A stretch of 64,000 nt of DNA, from the NCBI RefSeq assembly GCF_036417845.1, contig NC_089991.1, forward strand, positions 12,927,001 through 12,991,000, written 5' to 3'. The notes beneath the pieces were generated by a model. That model was not told where the DNA came from. It made no database searches and saw only the letters and a program-made list of their open reading frames with translations. How positions within the stretch are numbered: position 1 is the stretch's first letter; each line of letters begins with the position of its first letter. The position numbers and the translations under genes were made by a program. This DNA is from Apteryx mantelli (lineage: Eukaryota; Chordata; Aves; Apterygiformes; Apterygidae). This document shows positions 44,757-57,900 of this stretch, one piece after another.

Positions 44757-46110
44757 AAATACTGATTTGAAACACTGACACTAAATGAGCTTCCAATGTT
44801 CCTCTGTTTCTTCCCATCCCAATGAGGGGGGATCACAAATGAGCCCTGCAGAGACAATGCTCCTGCACATTGGACTTGAATCTCAGGTCTGACCTCCATG
44901 ACCCCACAGTCACCAAACATTGAGAGTCTTCATCAGGATTTTCCACACCTATGGAGAATGCTCAGTTCATTCAATCCAATCATTGCCACAAGGGCATTAG
45001 TATGAAAAATGCGGGTCAAGAGGGAAGATGAGTTCAGTGAGGTGCTTTGCGCCTGAGCCCAAGCACAGGTGTGCGGAGAGGCAAGAGGCTGGGGACCCCG
45101 GGCAACCTGGCGCCTTGGGCTAGTGCCACTGTGCAAGAGCCCAGGAGCCGCGTGGCCATACCGTGCTCTCTTGCCTGGCTGCCCTGTCAGAGAAGCAGCT
45201 TTGCTGAGTATAGCAGCAGCAGAGGACATTAAGGGTTAAGCGAGGACACTGCTGAACAGCTTAGGTTGGAATATGCTTTACAGACCTTCTAGCAATATAT
45301 ATAATGATGGGGAAACTAAGGCAGAAAATCCTGCTGGAAATAAATAGGCCATCCCCCTATACCTCCTTGCAGAGTATATATACTTGCTACCTTGCTAATG
45401 GCAACATGGACATAGGTACAGGCAGGCATCTATGTGCCTGCACTGCCAGCCACTGTGTGTGTGTTCAAGGTGGACACAGGCCTGCTGGCCCCAGGGGAGG
45501 ATCCTGCCCGAGGCGAGCTGAAGCGTTTCCAATGGTCACCGCACCACAGACGAGCTTGCTCAGGGACACCGGCCGGAGAACGCCCTGGGCAGATGGGGCC
45601 TTGGTGGCAGCCAGCACAGATGCTCTGTGTGGCTCTAAGGCCCTTGCTTTCACAAGCAATAAAATCCCTGGGAAGGGTGAAAATGCACAAGAGTAAAAAA
45701 ATAAACACAGCCATTTGCATGAGCCAAAAATATCCACATTGCAAGAGCTCTGGTTAAGCTGTGACATTCCCCCTGCTCAATGGCCTCTTGCTGGATGCGC
45801 AATGCTCCAGACAGATGCTGCAGGGCTGGGTCATGCAGGCAGGGTTGTTCCCAGCTGCAGAGTCCATGGCTCCAAATAACTGGTGCCTAATGCCCCACCA
45901 GGCCTGCATGACCCGTGTTCTGGCCAGGGCAGCCTGTCCCAACCCCAGGGCCTGCAGTGGGCTTGGCCCACCTTTGTTCACCATGGGCTATTTCTAACAT
46001 GGGCGAGGAGCCCATGGCCAGCCCTGGCCACCCAGCAACACCTCAGGGGGTCCATCATCATCTGGCATGGCAGGCCCCATTCATCCCACAGGTAGTCACT
46101 TTGCAGATGC

Positions 46111-46180
46111 TTTACAGAGGTGGTTGTACCCTGACGGGAAAGCTGAGGTCCAGAGGGGCCAGGTGGAGGTTACTTGCCAG
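46111..46180 (+). mobile_element. Possible ancient MIR-like SINE remnant
   Basis: Segments TTTACAGAGG, GGGAAAGCTGAGG, CAGAGGGG and TTACTTGCC occur in the order found in the MIR core (TTTACAGATGAGGAAACTGAGG, CAGAGAGG, GACTTGCCC). An insertion and several mismatches make this a weak identification. Confidence 0.3.
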
Positions 46181-49100
46181 ATGGAGACAGCAGTGGCCAT
46201 GCCTGAAATCCCAGCCCAGGGCTCTCCAGAGGAGAGTTTCTCTATGGAGACATGGCAAATGCCTCCTCCACCTCGGTGGCTGCCTTCGCAATTTGCCAGG
46301 CCTGGCACAGCAAGTAGGTATTGCTGGCCCACTATTCCCGCTGGGGAAGGGCTCTGCCTATGCCTGCAAGACCCAGCTGGCTGCAATGCAGGGTCAACCA
46401 CCGTACCAGCCTTCCGCCTCCCTGCAGGACCCTTGCTCACCACTGCCAGGAGAGCTCTGCAAACTAGAGGGGGTTTTGGCAGGAGGGAGGACAGGAAGAC
46501 AGGCAGAGACCGGAGCAGATCAGCCGCTCTGCGCAAACCTGCTTTCCAGTTGCTCCCTCTCAGCCAGAAACTCCAGCATGGGCTCCTCCGCCAGGACGCG
46601 ACCGCATTCCTTCCAGCTGAGCGCTGCATGCTCCAGCCCTCCCAGCCAGCAAGCAGCGCCTGCGGGAGAAACCCGGGTGGCTTTGCTCACCGTCATGCAA
46701 GGGAAGGCTTTCAAGCCCTCCTCCCCTCTCCCTTCCCCTTGCGTGCAGGAATCAGCTTGAAATTACAGCAAGCTCAGCAAAGACAGCAGGCTCCACGGGG
46801 AGAGGCGGTTACTGCTGCCTGGGCAGGCGAAGGGATTCTCTCTGGAGCATGCCCCATTGGAGGGGATGATATTTAAGTCCTGGCAGTCTCGCAGAGCCCA
46901 AAGGACCCAACTCAGTGTTATTACAAGTGCAGCTGCCCTGGCTTTAATAGAGCATCAAAGCAATCTCAGTAAATTGCAGCTGGGCTTCTCTTAACCCTTA
47001 AAACAACACAGCCTGAGTGATTAAGTTGCTGGAATTTCACTACCTTGGGGCAAATGCCATACATGGGGTTACATCAGGACCTGAGGAATAAGCTGTCCTT
47101 TTTAAGCATTCAGACCTATACCATCAGCAAGGGTGGAACAGAACAGCCATTTCCCTGTTACAGCCAAAATTGAGCCCTACAGTGCATGCACAGAAGTAAA
47201 AGAAACTTGACTGTACATTCCAAGTGGAAATTCTCCCTGTGGTTACTGCTGACTGAGGACACAGTTTGTTGCAAATTTGAAAAAAGAAGGTAGAAAAATA
47301 ACAGAGAGATTTGGGTCCAAAACCAGCCTGACACAAGCACAATCTGACCTGAATGCTGCAGTGCACTTGCAGGGCTCGTGATTAGCAGAGTTGGTTAATT
47401 TTACTGCTAGTTACTCCAGGCAATTCCACCCAGAGTAGTTCACTGAACATTTTCCTACCTGCACTCAGCAGAGAAAAGATGAGACTGACAGAGTTGTGTA
47501 GAGATTAGTGTTTTCCTGTCTGTTTTCCTGACCCTTATTTTTATAAAAGAAGCCAACTGTGGCATGAATGTTGCATTAAGGTTTTGTGGTTTAAACATTC
47601 AAAATGCATGTGATACAAAAAGGTAACAAGCCAGGATCAGTGTGGCTTCCCTGGTTTGGTACTCCTGTGCCTGCACTGACTCTAAAGGCTCATGGTTTGC
47701 AAGGTTTAGCTGCACCTGGAGATGCATCTGCTTTAGCTAACGGTGCCACTGGAAATCCGCTAGTTCAAAGCCACCCTGCAGGATGTATGGAGGCTGGTGT
47801 TTAAACCAGACTCACCCCTCATTAGCTAAAATCAGTTCTGCATAGGAAGGTCATGCCAGGATAACTGAGGGCTTTGACTCACATTCAGCTGGCCTGTGGT
47901 TGCAGGGTTGATGGAGTTATTGTTCCCAGCAGTTTGGTATCTCTCACAGCAGTTCAAGTGCAGACCCAGACTTGCTGCTGATGGGGGGATCTCCTGTGGT
48001 CTGCTGGGTCCAGCACGGGCATGTCCCATGGTGCTGACTGGGGAACCTGCTTGGATGTTCTCCATCCCTTTGCCATGCTCAGGCATCTCCTGAGCTGCCT
48101 GCATCTGCTGGCATCACTGCTATTGAATGTGCCAGGTTCTGGGTTGGGATGATTCCCAACAGCCCAGCTCTCCCTGCAGCGGAGATAGGAAGTGCCGAGC
48201 AAGGGGCAGGAGGGACCGTGCAGACTGTCCCATGATCAGTTGTCCTGGCTTTGGAGTCAGGGCCCTTAAGGAGTGCTTTTAAATTGATTTTGTTACATGC
48301 ATACAGAACGAACTTGTGGAGTTTTCTTTTGGTTTAAATCAGGCTTTATTTCAAAGAGATAAGCTCAATGAAAATAAGAGAGCCCTGGGGAAACATTTTG
48401 GGGGATGAATTATCTCCTAGGACCACTGGACAGGAGGGAGGGCAGAAAGGGGACTGACACTTAAGATCATCCTCTGCCCTCAGAGGGATTCCCAGGTTGC
48501 AAGATCAACCTCCTCTCCCCTTTTCGTGCCAGCTTCCCTCTCCCGAGGTTGTTCTGACCCTGCGGGTTGCGTTGAGGCAATGGTGGAGACTGTCCAGCGG
48601 GGGGAGCGACAGGCTAAGGAAAGGAGGGAAGCGACACCAAGGCAAGGGAAGATGCACTGAGCTGCACACTGCCCAGAGTGGGTATCTAGCAACAGTATGG
48701 TGCAAAGAGGGGGGGACGAGGCATGGGCAGCCTTGGAGCATCTCACTCCCATGTAGACAGATGATAACACAGGTAGAAATCACATTCCCGGGCAAGATCT
48801 CTAGGTGCTGTCCAAAGCCAGGGCAAATGGATGGCCCTGTTCCCTTGGGCACCTCTCTAATTTTGGGGCTTTGTCCTTCATACCTGAGTCTCTCGGAGAG
48901 GTTTACATTTCCATGTTATCCTTCTAGGACGAACAGCTGGTGGCACCCTGTAGCAATACCTGGGAGAGCTGGCGACATGCACCCCACCATGTAATGCAGT
49001 CCTTTTCCATTTCAGGTCTCCATGCAGCATGTACATCCCTGCTGTGCCAGGACCTTCCAAGCCACCCAAGGAAGCCCTAGCCCTCCCAGTCTCTCTTGAG

Positions 49101-51716
49101 CAAGGACCACATTTTAGCCTTATAATCTAAAGGAAACATGGCTTATATGATCATGTACTTTGTGTTTTGCTTATCAGTCTGTCTATCTCAGCCCCATCTC
49201 CTTTAATTTTTGAACCTACCGGCTAGTTTCAACTTGACTCAATGGGACATAACATCTCAAAGACACTGCATTCTCTGAGTAGCACTCATACAGACAGAAG
49301 AGAGGGGACCTCCCCTACACAGAAAAATGTCCCCATTGTTCAGTGACGCTGTGGTCTAATAACACCTGGGCCAGGCCTGCCTCCCAGATGCTCCGGTTCC
49401 AAGGTAACTGGCTTGTAGATAATTGTGTAGGGGACTCTCCAGTTTCTGCAATGGCCACAGAAATGTTACAGTACTTCTCTATTTTATGGAACACCACAGA
49501 ACCCATGGCCACTCCTCCAATTAACCCCAGTTCCTCTGAATCTCAGTGCCGTGTATCAGTTCCTCTGATTCTTGGGAAATGAGTCACCTTGGGTCACATT
49601 TTTATGTGCATTCCCTACATTTTTCTAAATTTCATATTCCTTTTGATTGCCGCTTCAGTTAGATCCAAGTGACTATACAGGTCTCTTGTTATTTCTTGTC
49701 CAAACTCCTTACTGATCACTTTTATTGCCTGGATCCTGGAGGCTTTGCTGCCATCAGGTACAGGACTGAAATTCCCCATGCACAAAGCCAAAGCTTGACC
49801 GCAGCATAATGGTGGTCATCTGTGCAGCCACTTGGAAAAGCCTGAGCTGGACACTGGTTGAAAGCTAGGATAATGTTTGGGGCAAGTATCACTGCATGTT
49901 TGGCATGCTACCTCGTCCTGAATCATCTGCTGTTGGGCACTACTAGTGGCAGGATAGGGGTCAAGACAGACCTTCAGTCTGACCCAGTCCTGCTGCTCTT
50001 CTGTACTAGTTGAATCTGCAATCATGCAATGTATGCCTGGGCTTGACTAGCAGGATGCATCCTGCAGGATTCCTGTTGCTTTTCATGGTCATGGTGTCCC
50101 TAATGAAATCCTCATCTTATCTATCAGATGATCCCTCATCACCTGGGACCCAGTTCCAGGTATTAGCTCCAGTGCAGACTTTCCCTTCAAAGAGCTGTTC
50201 CTCTGTTCTGGGCACTACCCACATGCAGCCTGTTTAGTGAGCTTTCACCCTGCTCTGTGGGAACAATTTCCTTTTACTTTATGGCTTGCTCAGAGCACAC
50301 GCTGAATGCTGGAGTATTTACTTAATATGTCTTGTTTGCATCCCCCTCCTTAGTTCAGTGCCTGGCATCTGATGAGCTACCTGTGGCAGGAAGAAACTTG
50401 CTGTAATAATCACAGGATGAATCTGGAGCGCTCTGGTTCACCTCCTCCTCCGAATCAAAGATGCCCACATCCCTAGCACATTAACCATAACACAAGGCCT
50501 GCACATCACAGATGTTCTCAAGCCAGTGCTAGCAAACTTCAACCTCCTGCTGTGGAAGCTAACTTCCCCTGGAGATCCTGGCACACAGAGGACAGGCTAG
50601 AAGGAACATGAAGTTAATATTCCCCTTCTATGTGCAAAGAGCAAATGAGAAGGAAAGGAGAAGCCCATATTCCTCTCGTTGGCTGCCTTTTTGCCTAAAA
50701 CCTGGCATGGATGGAAGTGTTCTGCACACTGCTCACACCTGCAAACTCCTGCCCTCCCTGCTGCCCACACAATGAAGCTCTCTGGGGAAGCGCATGCTGG
50801 CAAGTGCCAAGCAGCCTCTGCAGCCCCCAGAGCTGCTGGGCTCAGCCCTGTGCTCCCACGGCCTCTGTGCTCATCCCTTCTCCAGCTTCCTCCACCCCAT
50901 GTCTCCAGATGCCAATCGGCACCAGCCTGAGCAACTGCTATGCCATGGCAATGAACCCCTGTCAGATCAAGCCCTCATCCTCTGGATGGTTCACCTCAAG
51001 GATGCTCGATTCTGGCTTGAAAAGTCAAGTTTTGGATGAGGAGGAACTCCTCCAGAAAATAGCTGGTTGGACTGAGAGCAGGGGTTCCTGTTGCTGCTCC
51101 AGCTATGCTGGCAGCCAGGCCCTCTTCCATAGGCATCACTGTGTGCAAGCTCTGAGCTCTGGGCTCTACTAACGGCTCCTTTTCCTCCCCATTAGAGCTG
51201 CGGCTGGCTTTCCCTGCTTTTTGCCTCTAGCCGTCACTTTAACATGTGTGGGCAAACCCATGCTCTTGATTGCAATTCGGTTCAAGGCAAAGGTGTTGGG
51301 GCACGTTTCATTCGGGAGAGGAGGAATGGTTGAATTGCTGGGGAAAGGCCAGCCTTAGGCTGCCAAAGCTGGGAGAGGCCTGGCTCCCCGATCTGGCCCC
51401 ATCTGGGGAGGCTTGTAAGAGGATCTAGGGAGGAGTCAGCGAGGGAAGGGATCTGCTCTGCCAGGCAGGCACAGGAGCTGGGGGGGGGGGGGGGATGAGG
51501 TGGCATTGAAGCAAGACTCCCTGCTGCAAAAAGCTCCTTCTACGGAGGTAACAAAGGGTACCAAAGCACCTGCAAAAGAGTGAATGAAACCCCTGTCACT
51601 TGAACTTGAACTTGCTTTTTAAAATGTCTACTCCTTCCTCCCAGGTGGAAGAGCAAAGATCTTTCCTTTTCAGTAGACAGAACAGAGCCTGCCCTGCAAA
51701 GCATTGCTGAACATGC

Positions 51717-51733
51717 GCACACACACACACACG
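51717..51733. repeat. (AC)n microsatellite
   Basis: About eight AC units, extended by an interrupted GTACACGCAC segment. Confidence 0.9.
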
Positions 51734-54529
51734 TACACGCACAAAGTTTCCCAGGTTATCTGACAAGTCTCCTCTCCTCTTTTTCCTTGTTCTGCTCCCT
51801 CTCTTGCATCTCTCTGGGCTCAACTCATCCCTCACACAACCCTTATCATCCCCTGTACTGTTACACCAGAGTAAAGCTGAGTCCAGGCAGCAGCAAATCT
51901 TCCTGGCTCCCATGCCAGCTCATGGCAGCCCATGGTCCCCCCCATCCCTGCCAGACTCACAGAAAACATGAGCCTGGCTTGTTAACCCAAGCCATAACCA
52001 TTTGGCGCCTCTGCCTGGAAATCATCTGTTCAAATCCTGCTGCCAGCCAAAACTGATGCCCATTTCTTCATACCTTCTCTCCACCTCCCTGCTTGTCTGT
52101 CTGCCTTCAGTCTCCTTTCCCAGCTAAGCCTGATGTTGTCTGTCTCTGCAGCAAGGAACTTGAGGAGGGAGCTGCACCAGAGAGGGGGGCCCAGGTCTGC
52201 TCTCTGCACAGGGCTGGCAACCTTCTTGGAGTGCCTAGGGCTTTGAGGAGTTGTACACCTATCTCTCCTGCCCATTTCCCAGCCTGTCTTCTCTAGCACC
52301 CATGAGGCTTCCCAGGAAATGCTGCAAGGGATTTTCTGCCCTTCTCTGTTGGGATTTCTGGGAACCAGAACACCCTTCCCTGTATCTCCAAATCTAAATC
52401 ACCGGAGATGTGCCATGGCCAGTAGCCACCCCAGAACAACAGCTCTACTCCCATCTCTCTGGAGCAAAGTCAACCTTCCCCCAGAGGTAAACAGAAGGCT
52501 CTGCTTCCCACCTCTTTGGCAAGCCCTTTGCTCACCCACAGGCTAGTATCAAACTCTCTTTTCCTGGGTCTGTCAGTCTCTCCTTCCCCTCTAAGCCATA
52601 AGTGCTGTGAAGGAGCAGGCTCTGATCTCTTGGGAGGCTTTCTGCTACTCGGAGCCTGGCCGTGATCTCTCTCTGCCCCCCCTCTAAAGACCTGGGGAAA
52701 AGCAAGGGTATGAAGAACTGAACACAAATTGAAGGCTATCAGCTACCTGCCTGAGTCAATTTACATGCAGACACCCCAAGGATGGGATTAGCTGCGGGCT
52801 CGGAGCTTTTATCCAAGCACTTTAAGTTTGATCTTGAGTTGCTTCACAAGAAAAGATGGGTGGATTTCTTGTAGAATACTTATGGGATCAGAAATATTCT
52901 AGGAGCAAAACTTTTTTCCTTGCAGAACCCAGAATCAAGCCATACACTGATCAGGAAGTGGCAAAATAATGACCAAACAGGTGAGCATTTTTAAAGAAAA
53001 AAATTCAGAACCTCCCACTGACTTTTACTCATTTCCAGTTTTGCTCATGTTGCTCATTTCCAGCGTCTCGCATTGCTCCTGACCCTGCTGAAGAGGGGAA
53101 CCATTCCAGCACAGGGAGGGGCTAATTGACCTGTTATTTACGGGTCTGTTATTTACGTTCTCATCCACCCACAAGTGGTCAGGCTTCGATTCTCTGAAGA
53201 ATCAGCCCCTCGGCGTTCTTGGAGGCTCATCTTCAGAGATAATCAGCACAGATGCCCTCAGCAGGGTTGAACTGTTTGCAGGAGGGAGCGCTGATTTCTT
53301 GGTGGGAATCCAACAAATGATCTCATCCTAGAAAGGACACCAGAAATCACCATCTCTACTGGGCAGATCATGGAGTTCACAGTGCTACCGACTGCAAGGA
53401 TGGTCCCTTGCCCTCTGCAGATGGCCTGTGGTCCCCCTCCAAACCTCAGTCCCACCAGCACTTCCACCTCCACATTTTCCAGCCTTGATTTCTTGGCAGG
53501 AGCAGCCAGGATCACCGTTACCAGTGTGATTTACTAAGCTATTATCAGAGCCGCTGCACCACCAGACATGGACTGGACATTAGGCAACCTGGCCTGAGAA
53601 GTAAACCAGCTCAGTGTTGAGGTAACAAAACAGACTCAAAACAAACCTACATTTTCAAAAGTGGTGGCACAAGCAATCTGACTGACAAGGGCTGGATTGG
53701 CTTGTGTGATGTGATAGCTACTGCTGGGCTAGAGACAGAACACATCTCTCTCCAAGGGTTTCATCTCCACCCTGCGCCTTCCCCACACTTCTGCCCTCAT
53801 GGTGGGAGGTGGCCTGGTCATTACCCATGAAGCATGGTGCTGATCTGCACCCCAAGCTTTGCGGTCGTCACCCCTTCTTTCCTTAGCAGTGGGACTGTGA
53901 ATAGGCTTTCCCATTGCCTGCTCAGCCTATAGTTTATCAGTGGCATCTCTCTTGTGAAGTCGACTGTCCTCAAGATGTCCCTTCCCAGCCCTTTGGTAGG
54001 AGGCCAACAATGCAATGACTGATCTTCCCTGCTCACCACGCACTGTTCTCATTTCTCACCTGAGCCCCATCCTGCCCCCAAGCCCATGCCTCTGCCTCAC
54101 AGCTGTGTTTTCCAAAGAGTAACTTTAATTCTGTTCTTTGAAATTGAGGAGCCACCAAGGTCTTATGATGGTCACTCAGCCTCCATCACACTGCAACCTC
54201 CGCTCTGCCTTAGACTGATCCCTCAATGTTTTGTTTGCTGACACAGCCTCCTGACCTCGTCAAAGGACTGTGCTGGAAGATGAGAGCGAGAGCATCCTGT
54301 CTGGGTCACGGAAAGGGTAGGGAAGAGATGTGGTTTGTACATGTCTGAAGACACTCTTTGCAACACTTTCACTCCCAGCAGGTCAGAGGGTGAGACTGGC
54401 TGGGAAGAGATCGCTCCTCAGGGTTCCTCTCCGATCAGCCACCTGGGTGCATGCTGCAGCGGGGCCGCAGTGGAGTGGAGCATTCCTGGCTCTGGCCCAC
54501 CTGGCTGACTTGCAGCGCCTCTGTTTTGG

Positions 54530-54920
54530 CTTGTTCCTTTCATCCCTCCATGCAACCTTTCTTGCTACTCTCTCACATACTTATTCATCCTCAGACTGAT
54601 TTCTGTTTCATTCTTCTGCCTCCTTATGACATTCTCATCTTTTTTTTCCTTCTCTCTGCGTCTGCATTTAGTCCTCCGGACCTCTGGCCCTTCCTTCTAG
54701 ACTTTGTCCCACATTCTCTATTTCTCTTCCCTGTTTCACTGCCTTTTGCCACAGTCACACATTTCATATGTCCCATCTAATCCTTTTTGCTCCAGTTCTC
54801 TCTCACTCACAGGCATATCCCTCCCCTGGCTCCATTTCCATTTCCACTCAAAGAAATACCCCCAACTCCCTTCTGTCTGCTCTCAGCTGTGCTCTCAGCC
54901 CACCTCCATCCACAGCTTCT
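54530..54920 (+). repeat. Pyrimidine-rich low-complexity stretch
   Basis: About 390 bp in which the plus strand is dominated by C and T, with many CTTCT, TCCCT and TCTCT words but no fixed period. Open frames through it are Ser/Leu/Pro-rich for this reason and are not genes. Confidence 0.6.
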
Positions 54921-57900
54921 GAAAACACTGCCTACCTCAAAGGTGGCTTTCAAGGCCCATGTTCATCCCTCCTATCTTCAGGCACTCAGACACTCCAGAG
55001 AGGTGTGGAGCCACGGAAAAAGGTCTGCCCCTTCAGAAAGAGATCAGCCTGCCCAAGATCCCCTTCCTGTGACTGCAAAAGCCAGATGGATGGGTGAGGT
55101 ACTTGAGATGAGTGTCTCCCTTAGGTGGGAGGGATTGGGGTCCAAAGGCAATGGCTTTTTGGCTCCTGGGCTGGAAAGTCCTTTGGGACCTCCCACTCTC
55201 CCTGCCTATCAGCCACTCTCTCTGGTGAGCCCAACGCACCCTCTATCGAATGCAATGCAGCTTGTTCTCTCTGTTTCTATTCCAACCCTTTGCAATACTT
55301 TTGTTCACTGCAGATTTCAAATTGTTGAAAGATTTATAAGACTGCAGCAAATCACAAGTAATACCCAAACGGGGCTTTAATTATCATTGCAAAGGCATTA
55401 AATATATGTCCAAAAAGAGAGGGTGACTGCTGGTGTCTCCATGGGTATAATTCCCTGTTGGTGTGTTTAGGTACCTCTCTTCCCCCCTGCACATTTGTAT
55501 ATCAGTGCATGAATTCATCTTTGAAGGCTTTACAAGAATGTGTAATCTCCCTCTTTCATGTGTTTCCATATCTTAACCCATCTCGATTAGCAGGAATACT
55601 TACCCTTAGCCATGTTCATACTGTGCTATGAAAGGCATCTGTGCACATATATGGAAAACAGCCTAAACGGGTGTTTACTAACTCAAGATACAGTTCCACA
55701 GAAATATATACTGCATGCACTTCTGCTTGAACACCTTAAAAAGATGTTTTGACACATATATGTGTATGTGCGTTTATTCTATGTATTTAAAAACACTCTT
55801 TTTTTTATATGCATAGCTCCAGTGTTGCTTTTTTATCATTGGTGTCATATACTAAAACCAGTACTGTTCCTCTGCCAACAGATAGCAGAAGTCAGAGTCT
55901 CTCTATACTGGCTACCTAGCAGAAGAACAAACAGTGATGGGAAATGCTGTATGTTCTTAAGGCTACTTCTTTTATTTACACCATCTACCCCAGGTTAACA
56001 CAAGATGCCCAACCAGCTTTGAAGGCAATCCTGTGATCCTGAAACCACCCAAACACAAATGTTCTGGTCATTGGAATTAACTCTGCCTTCAGAATTGAGT
56101 GTCATCAAAGCCCCTGGAAGAAAGCAGACTTTCCCCCTTCAAAGTTTACTCTGTCCTGACTCTCATGCAGGTTCACGCTAGTTGTATAGCATATGTCTCT
56201 AAGATTAAAAGCTTGTTTGCACACTCAAAAAATGTAGCCACTTCTGTGTAACACCACCACCTGCTACCATTTTGCCCTTACACTCTGTTTATGTGGTTAA
56301 TAGATGCATAAACTCATGGGAGAAACAGACTTGGGGGATATATCCATATTAAGAGTTTACAGGATATTTATCCATCTGGTGCTCATGTGTTCCCTGAAAA
56401 CCCATGATCTAATTGCCTTGTGAACACTGGTCTGTTCCCGTATACATGAGCAAGCTGTGTTCATGCTGTTGTTGTTTCCATGAGCCATTCTGTCTTCTGA
56501 TAAATTTGGAGAGAAATACCTTGGAAATTACAAACCATAAGGTAATATAGAGGGCCCTTTCAGTGCTGCTGGCAGTCAGATAAGAGGCTTTCTTTTCCCT
56601 GTCCTTAATGATCTCAGGCATTTAGAGGAAGGAGATAAATCAGAGATATCGGAGCTCCTCAGGATCTACGTATTCTCCTGTTCTGCCAACAAAAAGAAGA
56701 AGAATTTCAAATCCTCAGTGTTATGGCTGAGAAACAAGCATTCCCCTGTGCACTGGGGGGTTTGTGTGCTTGAGCGCCTGCGTCCATGTGCACATGCTAT
56801 GTCCAGGTGTGCCAGACACACACAGTCTGACTCTTGCTACATTCACGCATAGCTCTCTGATGCCATTTCTGCCATGAAGCTGCATTCACTTCTAATCCCT
56901 TTATAATGTCTCCCTTTAACACAGTGCTCTGCTTTTGCAGAAGAAAATCGTTGGCACTGCTGAGTGCCTAACAAGGTTATACCTCGTCATTTTCTATTCT
57001 TTGGGAAACCTTCACGTTGCTGAAATTGGTACTTCAATGAGCTGTGCTAAGGACTGGTAGGGAGCATACAGTAATGTCTAAAATAAAATTTCCTCTATAA
57101 CCAGCTTAGGGCGTATTAAGAGGACAATAATAGCAATCTGGGCACTGTGCAAAGGCCTGTTTAAGGATCAGTCAGCACTGATCCACATCTGAACACATCA
57201 TGTAGCCAGATTACCCAGTGGCACAGAGCAGCAGAGCGAAAGTGTATTGACACCATGGGGTGTCTTCTCAGATGCAACCAGGCTGGGCTTCCTGCACCCT
57301 GGGGCTGTGGCATAAGGTTCTCCAAACTTAAAACTGGCTGCAAAATTTGGCCACAAGCTTGACCAAGAGCAGTCCTATGTCTGTTGCTGGTGTCTGAGTG
57401 TGACAGCCATGGCTCCTGCACCCTTGCCCATCTCTGACACATGCCAAACGCAGGGACAAGGGGTGGCTGGCTGATGGACAGAGGGACAAGCAGCTCCACC
57501 AGCAATATTTCCCCAAGTAATTGCCTGGCACACCTTTCTCTTCTGTCTGCCACAGCAGGGCGAAGAAGATAGGGCTCAGGCCCTGTCTCCCAGGCCTAGA
57601 GCAAGAAATGTCATTAAGAAGCGTCATGTGCCCTGCCATATGCGCCCACTGGATTGTACTCAACAGAGTCTCTCTCAGCTGAGCAGTGCCATGGCCAAGG
57701 CACTGGGACACCTGAAGAAATACCCTTTCCCAGTTGTGCAACTCCCTGCACATTGCTTGTGTCTGTGATTTAAAATAACAGCAAGCTATTGCCCAACAAT
57801 TATATTTAGGCTATTCACAGTCATGCTATATTCATACATGCCGAATCTCTATGTTGGTATTGGGCAATATATATTAGAAGATCACAACCATCTTTCTGCC

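Larger units (their letters stand above)
43495..44775 (+). other. SPARC: SPARC 3' UTR
   Basis: A single-exon 3' UTR of up to about 1.28 kb, T- and A-rich relative to the flanks. AATAAA signals occur at 44168-44173, 44210-44215 and 44751-44756. Use of the last would give an mRNA of roughly 2.3 kb, in line with the major SPARC transcript size known in vertebrates. The 3' boundary is inferred from the last signal. Confidence 0.8.

Noticed and set aside
45915-46876. Frames of 281 and 269 codons downstream of SPARC
   Set aside because: The two overlap in different phases with similar length, contain no recognisable domain, and have no promoter or splice context. They are chance frames.
52000-52060. 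A tRNA-like B box (GTTCAAATCCTGC near 52028), and a similar GAGTTCAAACCTC near 28305
   Set aside because: No matching A box, acceptor stem or cloverleaf could be built around either, so no tRNA or tRNA-derived SINE is called.
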